From positions 12,295 through 17,550 of the forward strand of contig NVTT01000027.1 in NCBI GenBank assembly GCA_002401655.1: a stretch of DNA of 5,256 bases, given 5' to 3'. Position 1 is the first letter of the stretch; each line of letters begins with the position of its first letter. Both the position numbers and the translations under genes were made by a program. Below the pieces are notes generated by a model. The model was not told the origin of the DNA and made no database searches. It saw only the letters and a program-made list of their open reading frames with translations. Shown here piece by piece: positions 1 to 5,256 of the stretch. The stretch comes from Gammaproteobacteria bacterium. Its GTDB lineage: Bacteria > Pseudomonadota > Gammaproteobacteria > Enterobacterales > Kangiellaceae.

Positions 1-1322
1 ACTTTTTCATCTAAATATTTTGGCAAAACATACACTTCATTTTGATAATTATCACCATTTTTCCAAAGTTCTATCTGAGCCAGGGTTTGGTTAGTGAATG
101 AGTTTGACATAACAAAGCTTGGATGGCCTGTAGCACAACCTAAATTTACTAATCGACCTTCGGCAAGCATAATAATTTTATTACCATTAGGTAATTCAAT
201 GTGATCAACCTGCGGTTTAATATTATCCCAAGTGTATTTTTGCATGGCTGCAATTTGGATTTCATTATCAAAATGACCGATATTACAAACGATGGCTTGA
301 TCTTTCATTCTCAACATTTGATCTTCTGTGATGATATCGAAATTACCCGTAGTGGTTACAAATATATCAACATCGTGGCAAACATCATCGGTTCTAACGA
401 CTCTATAACCTTCCATAGCGGCTTGCAGTGCGCATATAGGATCTACTTCTGTCACCATGACAGTTGCACCTTGTCCACGTAAGGATTGTGCACAGCCTTT
501 TCCAACATCGCCGTATCCACAAATCAAAGCAACTTTTCCTGCAATCATTACGTCGGTAGCTCTCTTAATTCCATCTAATAAAGATTCACGGCAACCATAT
601 AAATTATCAAATTTTGATTTAGTTACGGAATCATTAACGTTTATCGCAGAAAAGGGTAGTGTACCTTCCTTTTGCATTTGATATAAACGATTGACTCCGG
701 TGGTTGTCTCTTCGGTAACGCCTTGAATATTTTCGCTACACCTTTTGTAAAGTTCAGGATCTTTTTCTAATTGAATTTTGATAGCTTTGTACATTTCGAT
801 CTCTTCTTCACTATCAGGATTATCTAAAACACTAATATCTTTAGATGCTTTCAATCCTAAAACTACAGCTGTAGTTGCATCTCCACCATCATCCAAAATC
901 ATATTACAAGTCTCGCCGTTACCCCAATCCAAAATACGGTGAGTGAAGTCCCAATATTCTTTTAGTGTTTCGCCTTTATAAGCAAAAACGGGAATATTCT
1001 TTTTTACCATAGATGCGGCTGCGTGATCTTGGGTGGAATAAATATTACATGAAACCCAGCGAACTTCGGCTCCTAGATTAATCAATGTTTCCATCAAAAC
1101 CGCTGTTTGAATTGTCATGTGTATTGAACCAGCAATTCGAGCACCTTTTAAAGGTTTAGAGTCGCCAAACTCTTTTCGCATTGCCATAAGCCCCGGCATT
1201 TCAGTTTCCGCAATAGAAATTTCTTTATCTCCCCATGTAGCAAGAGAAAGATCGCGGATATAAAAATCACCATCGTGATCAAAAGTATTGTTGTTGATGT
1301 TACTACCAATATTATCAGACAT
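1..1322 (-). CDS. ahcY: Adenosylhomocysteinase (SAH hydrolase), 3' end cut by window
   Basis: AhcY reversibly hydrolyses S-adenosylhomocysteine to homocysteine and adenosine in the cytoplasm, using bound NAD; this removes the product inhibitor of methyltransferases. From the ATG at 1322, 440 codons can be read with no stop before the window edge, so roughly the last 35-40 residues, including the usual C-terminal Lys/Tyr tail, lie outside. By motif alignment to the human enzyme, visible active-site residues include H69 (SIHMTIQTA), D99 in [10 protein letters not shown]205 in TEETTTG, K235 and D239 in the block VTKSKFDN, H350 (NIGHFD) and H400 (GHPSF). The NAD-binding glycine motif is GYGDVGKG at about 269-276. 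Residues from about 150 to 195 include the acidic insertion (SEEEIEMYK) typical of bacterial enzymes and absent from human SAHH. GGAG lies 7 bases before the ATG. An SAH riboswitch precedes the gene, and metK lies upstream on the same strand. Identification is essentially certain. Confidence 0.98.
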   Translation of the reverse strand, partial: MSDNIGSNINNNTFDHDGDFYIRDLSLATWGDKEISIAETEMPGLMAMRKEFGDSKPLKGARIAGSIHMTIQTAVLMETLINLGAEVRWVSCNIYSTQDHAAASMVKKNIPVFAYKGETLKEYWDFTHRILDWGNGETCNMILDDGGDATTAVVLGLKASKDISVLDNPDSEEEIEMYKAIKIQLEKDPELYKRCSENIQGVTEETTTGVNRLYQMQKEGTLPFSAINVNDSVTKSKFDNLYGCRESLLDGIKRATDVMIAGKVALICGYGDVGKGCAQSLRGQGATVMVTEVDPICALQAAMEGYRVVRTDDVCHDVDIFVTTTGNFDIITEDQMLRMKDQAIVCNIGHFDNEIQIAAMQKYTWDNIKPQVDHIELPNGNKIIMLAEGRLVNLGCATGHPSFVMSNSFTNQTLAQIELWKNGDNYQNEVYVLPKYLDEK

Positions 1323-1329
1323 TTTATGT

Positions 1330-1351
1330 CTCCATTCTAAAATAGAATGAG
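1330..1351 (-). promoter_or_regulatory. ahcY: Hairpin covering the ahcY Shine-Dalgarno (expression platform)
   Basis: Seen: the strand reads CATTCTA-TTT-TAGAATG (1349-1333), a perfect 7-bp stem with a 3-base loop. If one G is bulged, the stem extends by two pairs, C1351-G1330 and T1350-A1331, and the whole GGAG Shine-Dalgarno (1333-1330) is then inside it. The ATG follows 7 bases later at 1322. The outer 5' bases (1351-1349) also belong to the 3' pseudoknot strand of the adjacent SAH aptamer. Inference: SAH binding would hold these bases in the pseudoknot, weaken the hairpin and expose the ribosome binding site. This fits the ON behaviour known for SAH riboswitches. There is no U-tract after the stem, so a transcription terminator is unlikely. 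Confidence 0.6.
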
Positions 1352-1454
1352 CGCCCTTTAAAAATGATTGACCAAATTGAGCGTGACAATTTATTGTTAG
1401 TTTCAGATTAAATTGAAACGAATAAATGAAATTGCTGCAGCGCCCCTCAATTGG
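1349..1454 (-). ncRNA. SAH riboswitch aptamer in the ahcY leader
   Basis: This RNA element binds S-adenosylhomocysteine and switches on SAH recycling genes. The conserved core GAGGGGCGCTGCAGC is at 1448-1434, GTCACGCTC at 1387-1379 (family: GYCAGGCUC-like), and GGGCGCTC at 1356-1349. P1 pairs CCAATTGAG (1454-1446) with CTCAATTTGG (1381-1372), with one extra T. P2 pairs CAATTTCATT (1434-1425) with AATAAATTG (1395-1387), with one bulged C. An inner hairpin, GTTTCA/TGAAAC (1419-1414 with 1405-1400), caps it. The pseudoknot pairs GCGCU (1442-1438) with GGCGC (1355-1351). Position directly upstream of ahcY, the classic target, agrees. The stems are richer in A and U than usual, but the invariant segments and all expected pairings are present. 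Confidence 0.92.
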
Positions 1455-1467
1455 CTTTTACGATATA

Positions 1468-1509
1468 AAAATCTGGTTCTTAAAATCTGGTTCTTAAAAT
1501 CTGGTTCTT
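1468..1509 (-). repeat. Three perfect 14-bp tandem repeats
   Basis: The unit AAGAACCAGATTTT (minus strand) is repeated three times without a mismatch at 1509-1496, 1495-1482 and 1481-1468. The bases just before the first copy (GATTGT) resemble the unit's end and may be a decayed partial copy. The array sits in the gap between the metK stop codon and the SAH riboswitch, starting 13 bases after the metK stop. No good -35/-10 pair could be found here, although TATATC follows the last copy. It could be a slippage product with no function, a spacer, or a set of protein-binding sites; the sequence alone does not decide. Confidence 0.95.
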
Positions 1510-1522
1510 ACAATCGGACTAT

Positions 1523-2683
1523 TTAAATCCCGGAATCCGCTCTTAATGCTTCCGCTTTATCTATGGCTTCCCAAGTGAAATCATCATCTTCTCGACCAAA
1601 ATGTCCGTAAGCTGCTGTTTTCTTATAAATGGGTCTGATTAAATCTAACATTTTAATTAATCCATAAGGTGTTAAATCAAAGTGGGCTTTAATTAACTCA
1701 ATTAATTTATCATCAGATATTTTTCCTGTTCCAAATGTATTTAAACTAATACTCGTTGGCTCCGCAACGCCAATGGCATAAGATATTTGAATTTCGAGCC
1801 GATCGGCTAGACCGGCTGCGACGATGTTTTTAGCAACATATCTGCCCGCATAGGCCGCAGAACGATCAACTTTTGATGGATCTTTTCCTGAAAAGGCACC
1901 GCCACCGTGATGCGCCGCTCCGCCGTAAGTATCAACAATAATTTTACGACCAGTCAGCCCACAATCACCCACGGGTCCACCAATGACAAAAATTCCAGTA
2001 GGGTTAATGTGAAACTTTGTACCTGAATGAATTAATTCTTTTGGTAGTACCGGATTAATTATTAACTCTCGTATAGCCTCTTGTAAGTCTTTTTGACTCA
2101 CATCGGGATGATGTTGTGTGGATAAAACGACCGCATCAATGGCAACCGGTTTGCCTTGTTCGTATCGGATAGTTACTTGACTCTTCGCGTCAGGTCTTAA
2201 CCAAGGGAGTATGTTGTTTTTTCTGGCTTCCGCTTGTTTTTGCACTAATTGATGAGACCAAGTGATTGCTGCAGGCATTAATACGCTAGTTTCATTGGTC
2301 GCATATCCAAACATAATACCTTGATCGCCTGCACCTTGATCTTCTTTAGTGCTTCGATCAACACCTTGATTGATATCGGGTGATTGCTTTCCTATTGCAT
2401 TAAGAACGGCGCAGGTTTTACCATCAAACCCCATTTCGGAATTGGTGTAACCGATATCACATATCGTCTGGCGAACTATTTCTTCGAGATCGACCCAAGC
2501 AGAAGTGGTGACTTCCCCAGCAATAATAGCCATGCCAGTCTTAACCATAGTTTCAACGGCAACTCGCGCATGCGGATCTTTCTCCAAAATAGCATCTAAT
2601 ACGGCATCTGATATTTGATCCGCTATTTTATCTGGGTGTCCCTCAGAAACTGACTCTGAGGTAAATGTAGAATATTCTGACAT
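1523..2683 (-). CDS. metK: S-adenosylmethionine synthetase (methionine adenosyltransferase)
   Basis: MetK joins methionine and ATP to form S-adenosylmethionine, releasing phosphate and pyrophosphate. It is a cytoplasmic, normally tetrameric enzyme needing Mg2+ and K+. The start chosen is the ATG at 2683, giving 386 residues: it yields the conserved N-terminus [19 protein letters not shown] and has AAGGA 7 bases upstream. An in-frame ATG 27 bases earlier (2710) would add nine non-conserved residues and has no good ribosome binding site. Visible motifs are SEGHPDK with the catalytic His16 and metal-binding Asp18, the signature GAGDQG at 117-122, the block [17 protein letters not shown] at about 235-251, and the phosphate-binding glycine loop GGGAFSGKD at 260-268. 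Length and all motifs are normal for the family. ahcY follows on the same strand after 200 bases, so the two may share a transcript. Identification is essentially certain. Confidence 0.98.
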   Translation of the reverse strand: MSEYSTFTSESVSEGHPDKIADQISDAVLDAILEKDPHARVAVETMVKTGMAIIAGEVTTSAWVDLEEIVRQTICDIGYTNSEMGFDGKTCAVLNAIGKQSPDINQGVDRSTKEDQGAGDQGIMFGYATNETSVLMPAAITWSHQLVQKQAEARKNNILPWLRPDAKSQVTIRYEQGKPVAIDAVVLSTQHHPDVSQKDLQEAIRELIINPVLPKELIHSGTKFHINPTGIFVIGGPVGDCGLTGRKIIVDTYGGAAHHGGGAFSGKDPSKVDRSAAYAGRYVAKNIVAAGLADRLEIQISYAIGVAEPTSISLNTFGTGKISDDKLIELIKAHFDLTPYGLIKMLDLIRPIYKKTAAYGHFGREDDDFTWEAIDKAEALRADSGI

Positions 2684-2690
2684 TGCGAAG

Positions 2691-2695
2691 TCCTT
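2691..2695 (-). promoter_or_regulatory. metK: Ribosome binding site that fixes the metK start
   Basis: AAGGA on the minus strand lies 7 bases before the ATG at 2683. It supports that start over the in-frame ATG at 2710, which lies upstream of this site. Confidence 0.8.
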
Positions 2696-2696
2696 G

Positions 2697-2730
2697 ATGG
2701 TTAGGCTCATTTATCAACTCTACTAACCAT
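2697..2730 (-). promoter_or_regulatory. Hairpin in the metK 5' leader
   Basis: ATGGTTAG (2730-2723) and CTAACCAT (2704-2697) form a perfect 8-bp stem around an 18-base loop. The stem ends one base before the metK Shine-Dalgarno AAGGA. No U-run follows it, so it is not a typical terminator. It could modulate ribosome access or mRNA stability, or be a DNA operator. I do not recognise a known SAM riboswitch class here. The structure is seen directly; any role is inference. Confidence 0.5.
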
Positions 2731-2777
2731 AATTTAAATTTGGCGAACTACTTTGTATTGATGAATGAATTAGTCAA

Positions 2778-2807
2778 AGTATAGAAGAAAATTGAAAGAG
2801 TTTTCAG
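2778..2807 (-). promoter_or_regulatory. metK: Candidate sigma-70 promoter for metK
   Basis: On the minus strand TATACT (2783-2778, five of six consensus bases) is preceded by CTGAAA (2807-2802, four of six) with an 18-base spacer. Transcription would start near 2771 and give a leader of about 90 bases that includes the hairpin at 2697-2730. TTGACT at 2776-2771 could be an alternative -35, but no good -10 is found at a usual distance from it. Prediction by eye only. Confidence 0.4.
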
Positions 2808-2941
2808 TTTTACGACATCAATTAATTGGATTTGATGATTATTAAACTAAATGGGATATTTAATGAGGATTGTAACGCTAAAACCTCTTTATTAACAGGT
2901 GCTTAGTGATAAAAAAACAATAAACATCCTTTCATCTCTAA

Positions 2942-2957
2942 CTGGGATGAATCCCTG
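2942..2957. promoter_or_regulatory. Short dyad upstream of the response regulator gene
   Basis: CTGGGATGAATCCCTG contains GGGAT-GA-ATCCC, five perfect pairs around two central bases, with one more matching outer pair (C/G) beyond a T/T mismatch. The centre lies about 67 bases upstream of the TATAAT at 3014. That is a place where a transcription factor dimer could bind. I do not recognise the operator, and a dyad this short may arise by chance. Confidence 0.3.
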
Positions 2958-3013
2958 TCTCTGATATGTGAATTAGGCATACGAGATAAAATATCAAATG
3001 GCTAAATATTGGC

Positions 3014-3038
3014 TATAATTTAATGATAGTCCAAGGAG
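3014..3038 (+). promoter_or_regulatory. -10 hexamer and Shine-Dalgarno of the response regulator gene
   Basis: TATAAT (3014-3019) is a perfect sigma-70 -10 hexamer, but the 16-18-base spacing window upstream has no recognisable -35, so the promoter might need an activator. AAGGAG (3033-3038) is a near-perfect ribosome binding site 10 bases before the ATG at 3049. If TATAAT is used, the leader is only about 24 bases long. Confidence 0.5.
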
Positions 3039-3048
3039 TTTAATTTTT

Positions 3049-4326
3049 ATGCCCGACACAAAAAAACTACTACTAGTCGAAGACAGCAGTCTTGTTCTCA
3101 AAGTTTTAAAACGGATCATTGATAATAATGCCGAATTTGAGGCTGATTTTGCTGAAACCTATGCAGAAGCAAAATTACTAATTGCGGATAAACCTGAAAA
3201 ATATTTTGCTGCATTGGTTGATTTAAATTTACCCGATGCTCCTAAAGGTGAAGTCGTTGACCTCGTATTACAAAATAAAATACCGACTATTGTTTTAACC
3301 AGTAGTTATAGTGAAAAGAGGAAGGATGATTTAATCAGTAAAGGGGTAGTGGATTACGTTGTTAAAGAAACTCGCTACTCGTATGAGTCAGCAATTAAAA
3401 TAATTTCTAGATTAAGCAAGAATCACAACATAAAAGTAATGATAGTGGATGACTCTAGTGTCGCTAGACAGCAATGTTCCCGCCTTTTAGAGAAGTATCT
3501 GTTTCAAGTTGTAGAGGCTGATGGTGCGAAGCAAGCAATCAATCAATTAGTCAATAATCCTGATATTAAATTGGTTATAACGGATTACAATATGCCAGAT
3601 ACCGATGGCTTTGAATTAGTTAAATTGATCCGCACTAAATATGATAAACAAGACTTAACCATCATTGGTTTGTCAGGTGATGGAGATACTAGACTTTCAG
3701 CTAGATTTATTAAAAATGGCGCTAACGATTTTCTAAAAAAACCTTTTGTTCAAGAAGAATTTTATTGTCGTATTATGCATAACATTGAAACTTTGGAATT
3801 GATGGATAAAATTAGAGATGCGGCTAATCGAGATTACTTGACTCAACTTTTTAGTAGACAATATTATTATAAACTAGTTAATGACGAAATTAAACGAGCG
3901 CAGGAAAATGCCAGCCCGTTTTGTATTGCGATCATTGAAATTGATGATTTTGATGAGTTTAATAACGTTTATCATAATTATGGGGATAATGTTGCTCTCG
4001 CCTTTTCGGAAATATTTTCTTCGGAATTTGAGCAATATTTAATTGGACGACTTAACGGTACTCAATTTGTAATATTCTTAAATAATAAAGATGAAAAGGA
4101 AGCATTCGAAGTTCTTGATTCCTTCAGAATAAAGGTGAAAGATATCAAGCTTCATGCGGATGACGATGCAGAAGAAAATACGAGTATATCAATCAGCGTG
4201 AGTATTAGTTCTGAGTCTAAATATGAAGCGGATGAAACTTGGTCTATAAATCCTTTGCTAGAAAAATGTGATCAATTATTAGAAAGAGCACGTGACGCTG
4301 GTCAAGATATTGTTGTATATGATTAG
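3049..4326 (+). CDS. Response regulator, REC-REC-degenerate GGDEF
   Basis: This 425-residue cytoplasmic signalling protein has no signal peptide or membrane segment. REC1 (about 5-122) has the acidic pair E11/D12, phospho-acceptor D58 (VDLNLPD), T84 and K106. REC2 (about 128-247) has D134/D135, D179 (TDYNMPD), S209 and K231 before P232. Both receivers therefore look able to be phosphorylated. A linker helix leads to a GGDEF-type domain (about 260-425) that starts with the usual DYLTQLFSR. The metal-binding DxD is EID (297-299), and the GGDEF signature reads NGTQF (336-340). No RxxD inhibitory site precedes it. Family knowledge: with these changes cyclic-di-GMP synthesis is not expected, so the domain probably acts by dimerising or by binding a partner. 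The layout resembles PleD, but PleD is an active cyclase. No sensor kinase is encoded in the window. It is divergent from metK and convergent with the acyl-CoA dehydrogenase. Confidence 0.9.
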   Translation: MPDTKKLLLVEDSSLVLKVLKRIIDNNAEFEADFAETYAEAKLLIADKPEKYFAALVDLNLPDAPKGEVVDLVLQNKIPTIVLTSSYSEKRKDDLISKGVVDYVVKETRYSYESAIKIISRLSKNHNIKVMIVDDSSVARQQCSRLLEKYLFQVVEADGAKQAINQLVNNPDIKLVITDYNMPDTDGFELVKLIRTKYDKQDLTIIGLSGDGDTRLSARFIKNGANDFLKKPFVQEEFYCRIMHNIETLELMDKIRDAANRDYLTQLFSRQYYYKLVNDEIKRAQENASPFCIAIIEIDDFDEFNNVYHNYGDNVALAFSEIFSSEFEQYLIGRLNGTQFVIFLNNKDEKEAFEVLDSFRIKVKDIKLHADDDAEENTSISISVSISSESKYEADETWSINPLLEKCDQLLERARDAGQDIVVYD

Positions 4327-4341
4327 TTTGATCGATAGGTA

Positions 4342-5256
4342 TTAAATTTTCGACAGTTCAATATATTGTTTAAGATGATAATCAGAATCGCCAAATTGAT
4401 GATCGTTCATGATGATGCGTTTAACAAATAGGTTAAGAGGATATTCCCAAGTCATACCAATACCTCCATGTAACTGAACACTCTCCTCGGAAACTAATTT
4501 TCCAGTTACTCCTGAAAGATATTTAGTAGAGGCTATTGATTTAAATGCTTTATCCCAGTCACTACTTTCATTTGAGTGGATGGCAAAACTTATATCATTA
4601 GCTGCTTGAATTAGACTCGCGTCAAGTTGTTCAATTTCTATTACCATTTCTACACATCGATGTTGGATTACTTGAAAAGCGCTCAAAGGTCTGGAAAATT
4701 GTTTGCGGTCTTTCATATATTCAACCGTTAAATCTTTGGCTGATTTCATCGCGCCTAACGCTTCCGCAGATAAAGCTAAACAGGTTAAAGAGAAAACCCT
4801 TTTAAGAATATTAATGGCGTCATCTGAAATTAGAGAAGATGTAGTCACCTGAATGTTTTTCATTAAGATATCGCTTACAATTTTTCCATCATTTAGTTTT
4901 TGAGAACAAAGAGTTAAACCTTCCGCGTTTTTGTCTACAAGAAAAATAGCAATCTGGCTAGAATTTTCTATTTTGGCACTAATAAAAAATTGATCACAGT
5001 TTTCAGCACCATACACCATAGACTTCTTACCGTTAAGACAAAAACCGTTATCTGTCGGATCGGCTTGTGATTCAATGACGTCAATCTCATAACGGCTTTC
5101 TGGTTCAAAATGGGCTAACGTAATTTGTTTATCTCCCTGCATATATACTTCAACTAGAGATTCTTGTTTTAACTCCACAGCAAGTCTTAAACCCAAAATA
5201 CCTGCCGATAATAAAGGCTCGTTTGCTGCTACTTTCCCAAGTTCTTGAAAGAGAAT
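4342..5256 (-). CDS. Acyl-CoA dehydrogenase family protein, N-terminus outside window
   Basis: Proteins of this family oxidise acyl-CoA thioesters to 2,3-enoyl-CoA with FAD. The frame is open to the window edge, so 304 C-terminal residues are visible and perhaps 70-90 N-terminal ones are missing. The TTG at 5196 is internal, because family-like sequence (FQELGKVAANEPLL) continues upstream of it. Visible parts are the middle beta domain (LNGKKSMVYGAENCDQFFISAK) and the C-terminal helical domain with DRKQFSRPLSAFQVIQHR at about 183-200 and QLHGGIGMTWEYP at about 261-273 of the visible part, both FAD and dimer contact regions. The end (FVKRIIMNDHQFGDSDYHL) resembles the PimD-like branch, and the IYEG-type catalytic glutamate of medium-chain enzymes is not seen. 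The substrate cannot be told. PimD-like proteins often pair with a second dehydrogenase gene, which could lie upstream. It ends 15 bases from the stop of the convergent regulator gene, with no terminator seen. Confidence 0.9.
   Translation of the reverse strand: MLFQELGKVAANEPLLSAGILGLRLAVELKQESLVEVYMQGDKQITLAHFEPESRYEIDVIESQADPTDNGFCLNGKKSMVYGAENCDQFFISAKIENSSQIAIFLVDKNAEGLTLCSQKLNDGKIVSDILMKNIQVTTSSLISDDAINILKRVFSLTCLALSAEALGAMKSAKDLTVEYMKDRKQFSRPLSAFQVIQHRCVEMVIEIEQLDASLIQAANDISFAIHSNESSDWDKAFKSIASTKYLSGVTGKLVSEESVQLHGGIGMTWEYPLNLFVKRIIMNDHQFGDSDYHLKQYIELSKI

Larger units (their letters stand above)
2684..3048. other. Divergent intergenic region between metK and the response regulator
   Basis: This 365-base AT-rich gap separates two genes read in opposite directions, so it should hold both promoters. 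Its left third carries the metK leader, hairpin and candidate promoter. Its right end carries a short dyad, a TATAAT hexamer and a strong Shine-Dalgarno for the rightward gene. Between about 2808 and 2940 I see no convincing ORF, RNA gene, terminator or repeat. Confidence 0.7.

Noticed and set aside
201..681. Two open frames on the plus strand (201-482 and 457-681)
   Set aside because: They lie wholly inside ahcY on the opposite strand, have no ribosome binding site and show no known motif, whereas the ahcY frame is conserved throughout.
1456..1515. Promoter for ahcY in the repeat region (TTGTAA at 1513-1508, TATATC near 1467-1462)
   Set aside because: The two hexamers are much too far apart, and no acceptable partner occurs at 16-18 bases from either.
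2384..2599. A 71-codon open frame on the plus strand
   Set aside because: It is antisense to the conserved N-terminal half of metK and has no supporting signal.
2641..2661. Inverted repeat CCTCAGA/TCTGAGG with a 7-base loop
   Set aside because: It falls in metK codons for the conserved ESVSEG motif, so the amino-acid constraint and chance explain it without a regulatory role.
2684..2710. Nine-residue N-terminal extension of MetK from the ATG at 2710
   Set aside because: The extension is not part of the conserved family N-terminus, its ATG lies in a hairpin loop without a good Shine-Dalgarno, and AAGGA is placed correctly for the ATG at 2683.
2684..2771. Possible SAM riboswitch or MetJ operator in the metK leader
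   Set aside because: I found no conserved core of the SAM riboswitch classes I know and no tandem AGACGTCT-like MetJ boxes; only the simple hairpin is reported.
2908..2930. Leftward terminator suggested by a run of T on the minus strand
   Set aside because: No GC-rich stem precedes the run, and no leftward gene ends there.
4327..4341. Bidirectional terminator between the convergent genes
   Set aside because: The 15-base gap and its flanks hold only a 6-base palindrome (ATCGAT), with no stem followed by a T-tract on either strand.
5194..5196. TTG as the start codon of the acyl-CoA dehydrogenase
   Set aside because: The frame stays open to the window edge with family-like sequence upstream, and a start here would remove the N-terminal helical domain.

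Overview
The window is a piece of an AT-rich bacterial chromosome, most likely from a gammaproteobacterium. The reasons are the close match of MetK and AhcY to proteobacterial forms, the metK-ahcY gene order, an S-adenosylhomocysteine (SAH) riboswitch in front of ahcY (a class known mainly from proteobacteria), and a REC-REC-GGDEF response regulator of a type common in gammaproteobacteria. No mobile element, CRISPR array, tRNA or rRNA was recognised. The species cannot be named from the sequence.

Layout. Positions 1-1322 (minus) hold ahcY, cut at its 3' end by the window edge. Positions 1323-1522 are the ahcY leader. In the direction of transcription it has three perfect 14-bp tandem repeats, an SAH riboswitch aptamer, and a small hairpin that can cover the ahcY Shine-Dalgarno sequence. 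Positions 1523-2683 (minus) hold metK, complete. Positions 2684-3048 are a divergent intergenic region with a candidate metK promoter, a strong hairpin just upstream of the metK ribosome binding site, and a short dyad and perfect -10 hexamer in front of the rightward gene. Positions 3049-4326 (plus) encode a two-receiver response regulator with a degenerate GGDEF domain. Positions 4342-5256 (minus) encode the C-terminal part of an acyl-CoA dehydrogenase, convergent with the regulator and only 15 bases from it.

How the genes work together. MetK makes S-adenosylmethionine (SAM) from methionine and ATP. Methyltransferases turn SAM into SAH, and AhcY hydrolyses SAH to homocysteine and adenosine. 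The two leftward genes are therefore successive parts of the activated methyl cycle. The riboswitch lies between them, so it can raise AhcY when SAH accumulates without changing MetK. The response regulator and the acyl-CoA dehydrogenase have no evident link to this cycle or to each other.

The most interesting signals are the AU-rich SAH riboswitch with a readable translational expression platform, the tandem repeat directly upstream of it, and the two-receiver regulator whose output domain appears catalytically dead but whose receivers look intact. I did not find a system that I can claim is wholly new.
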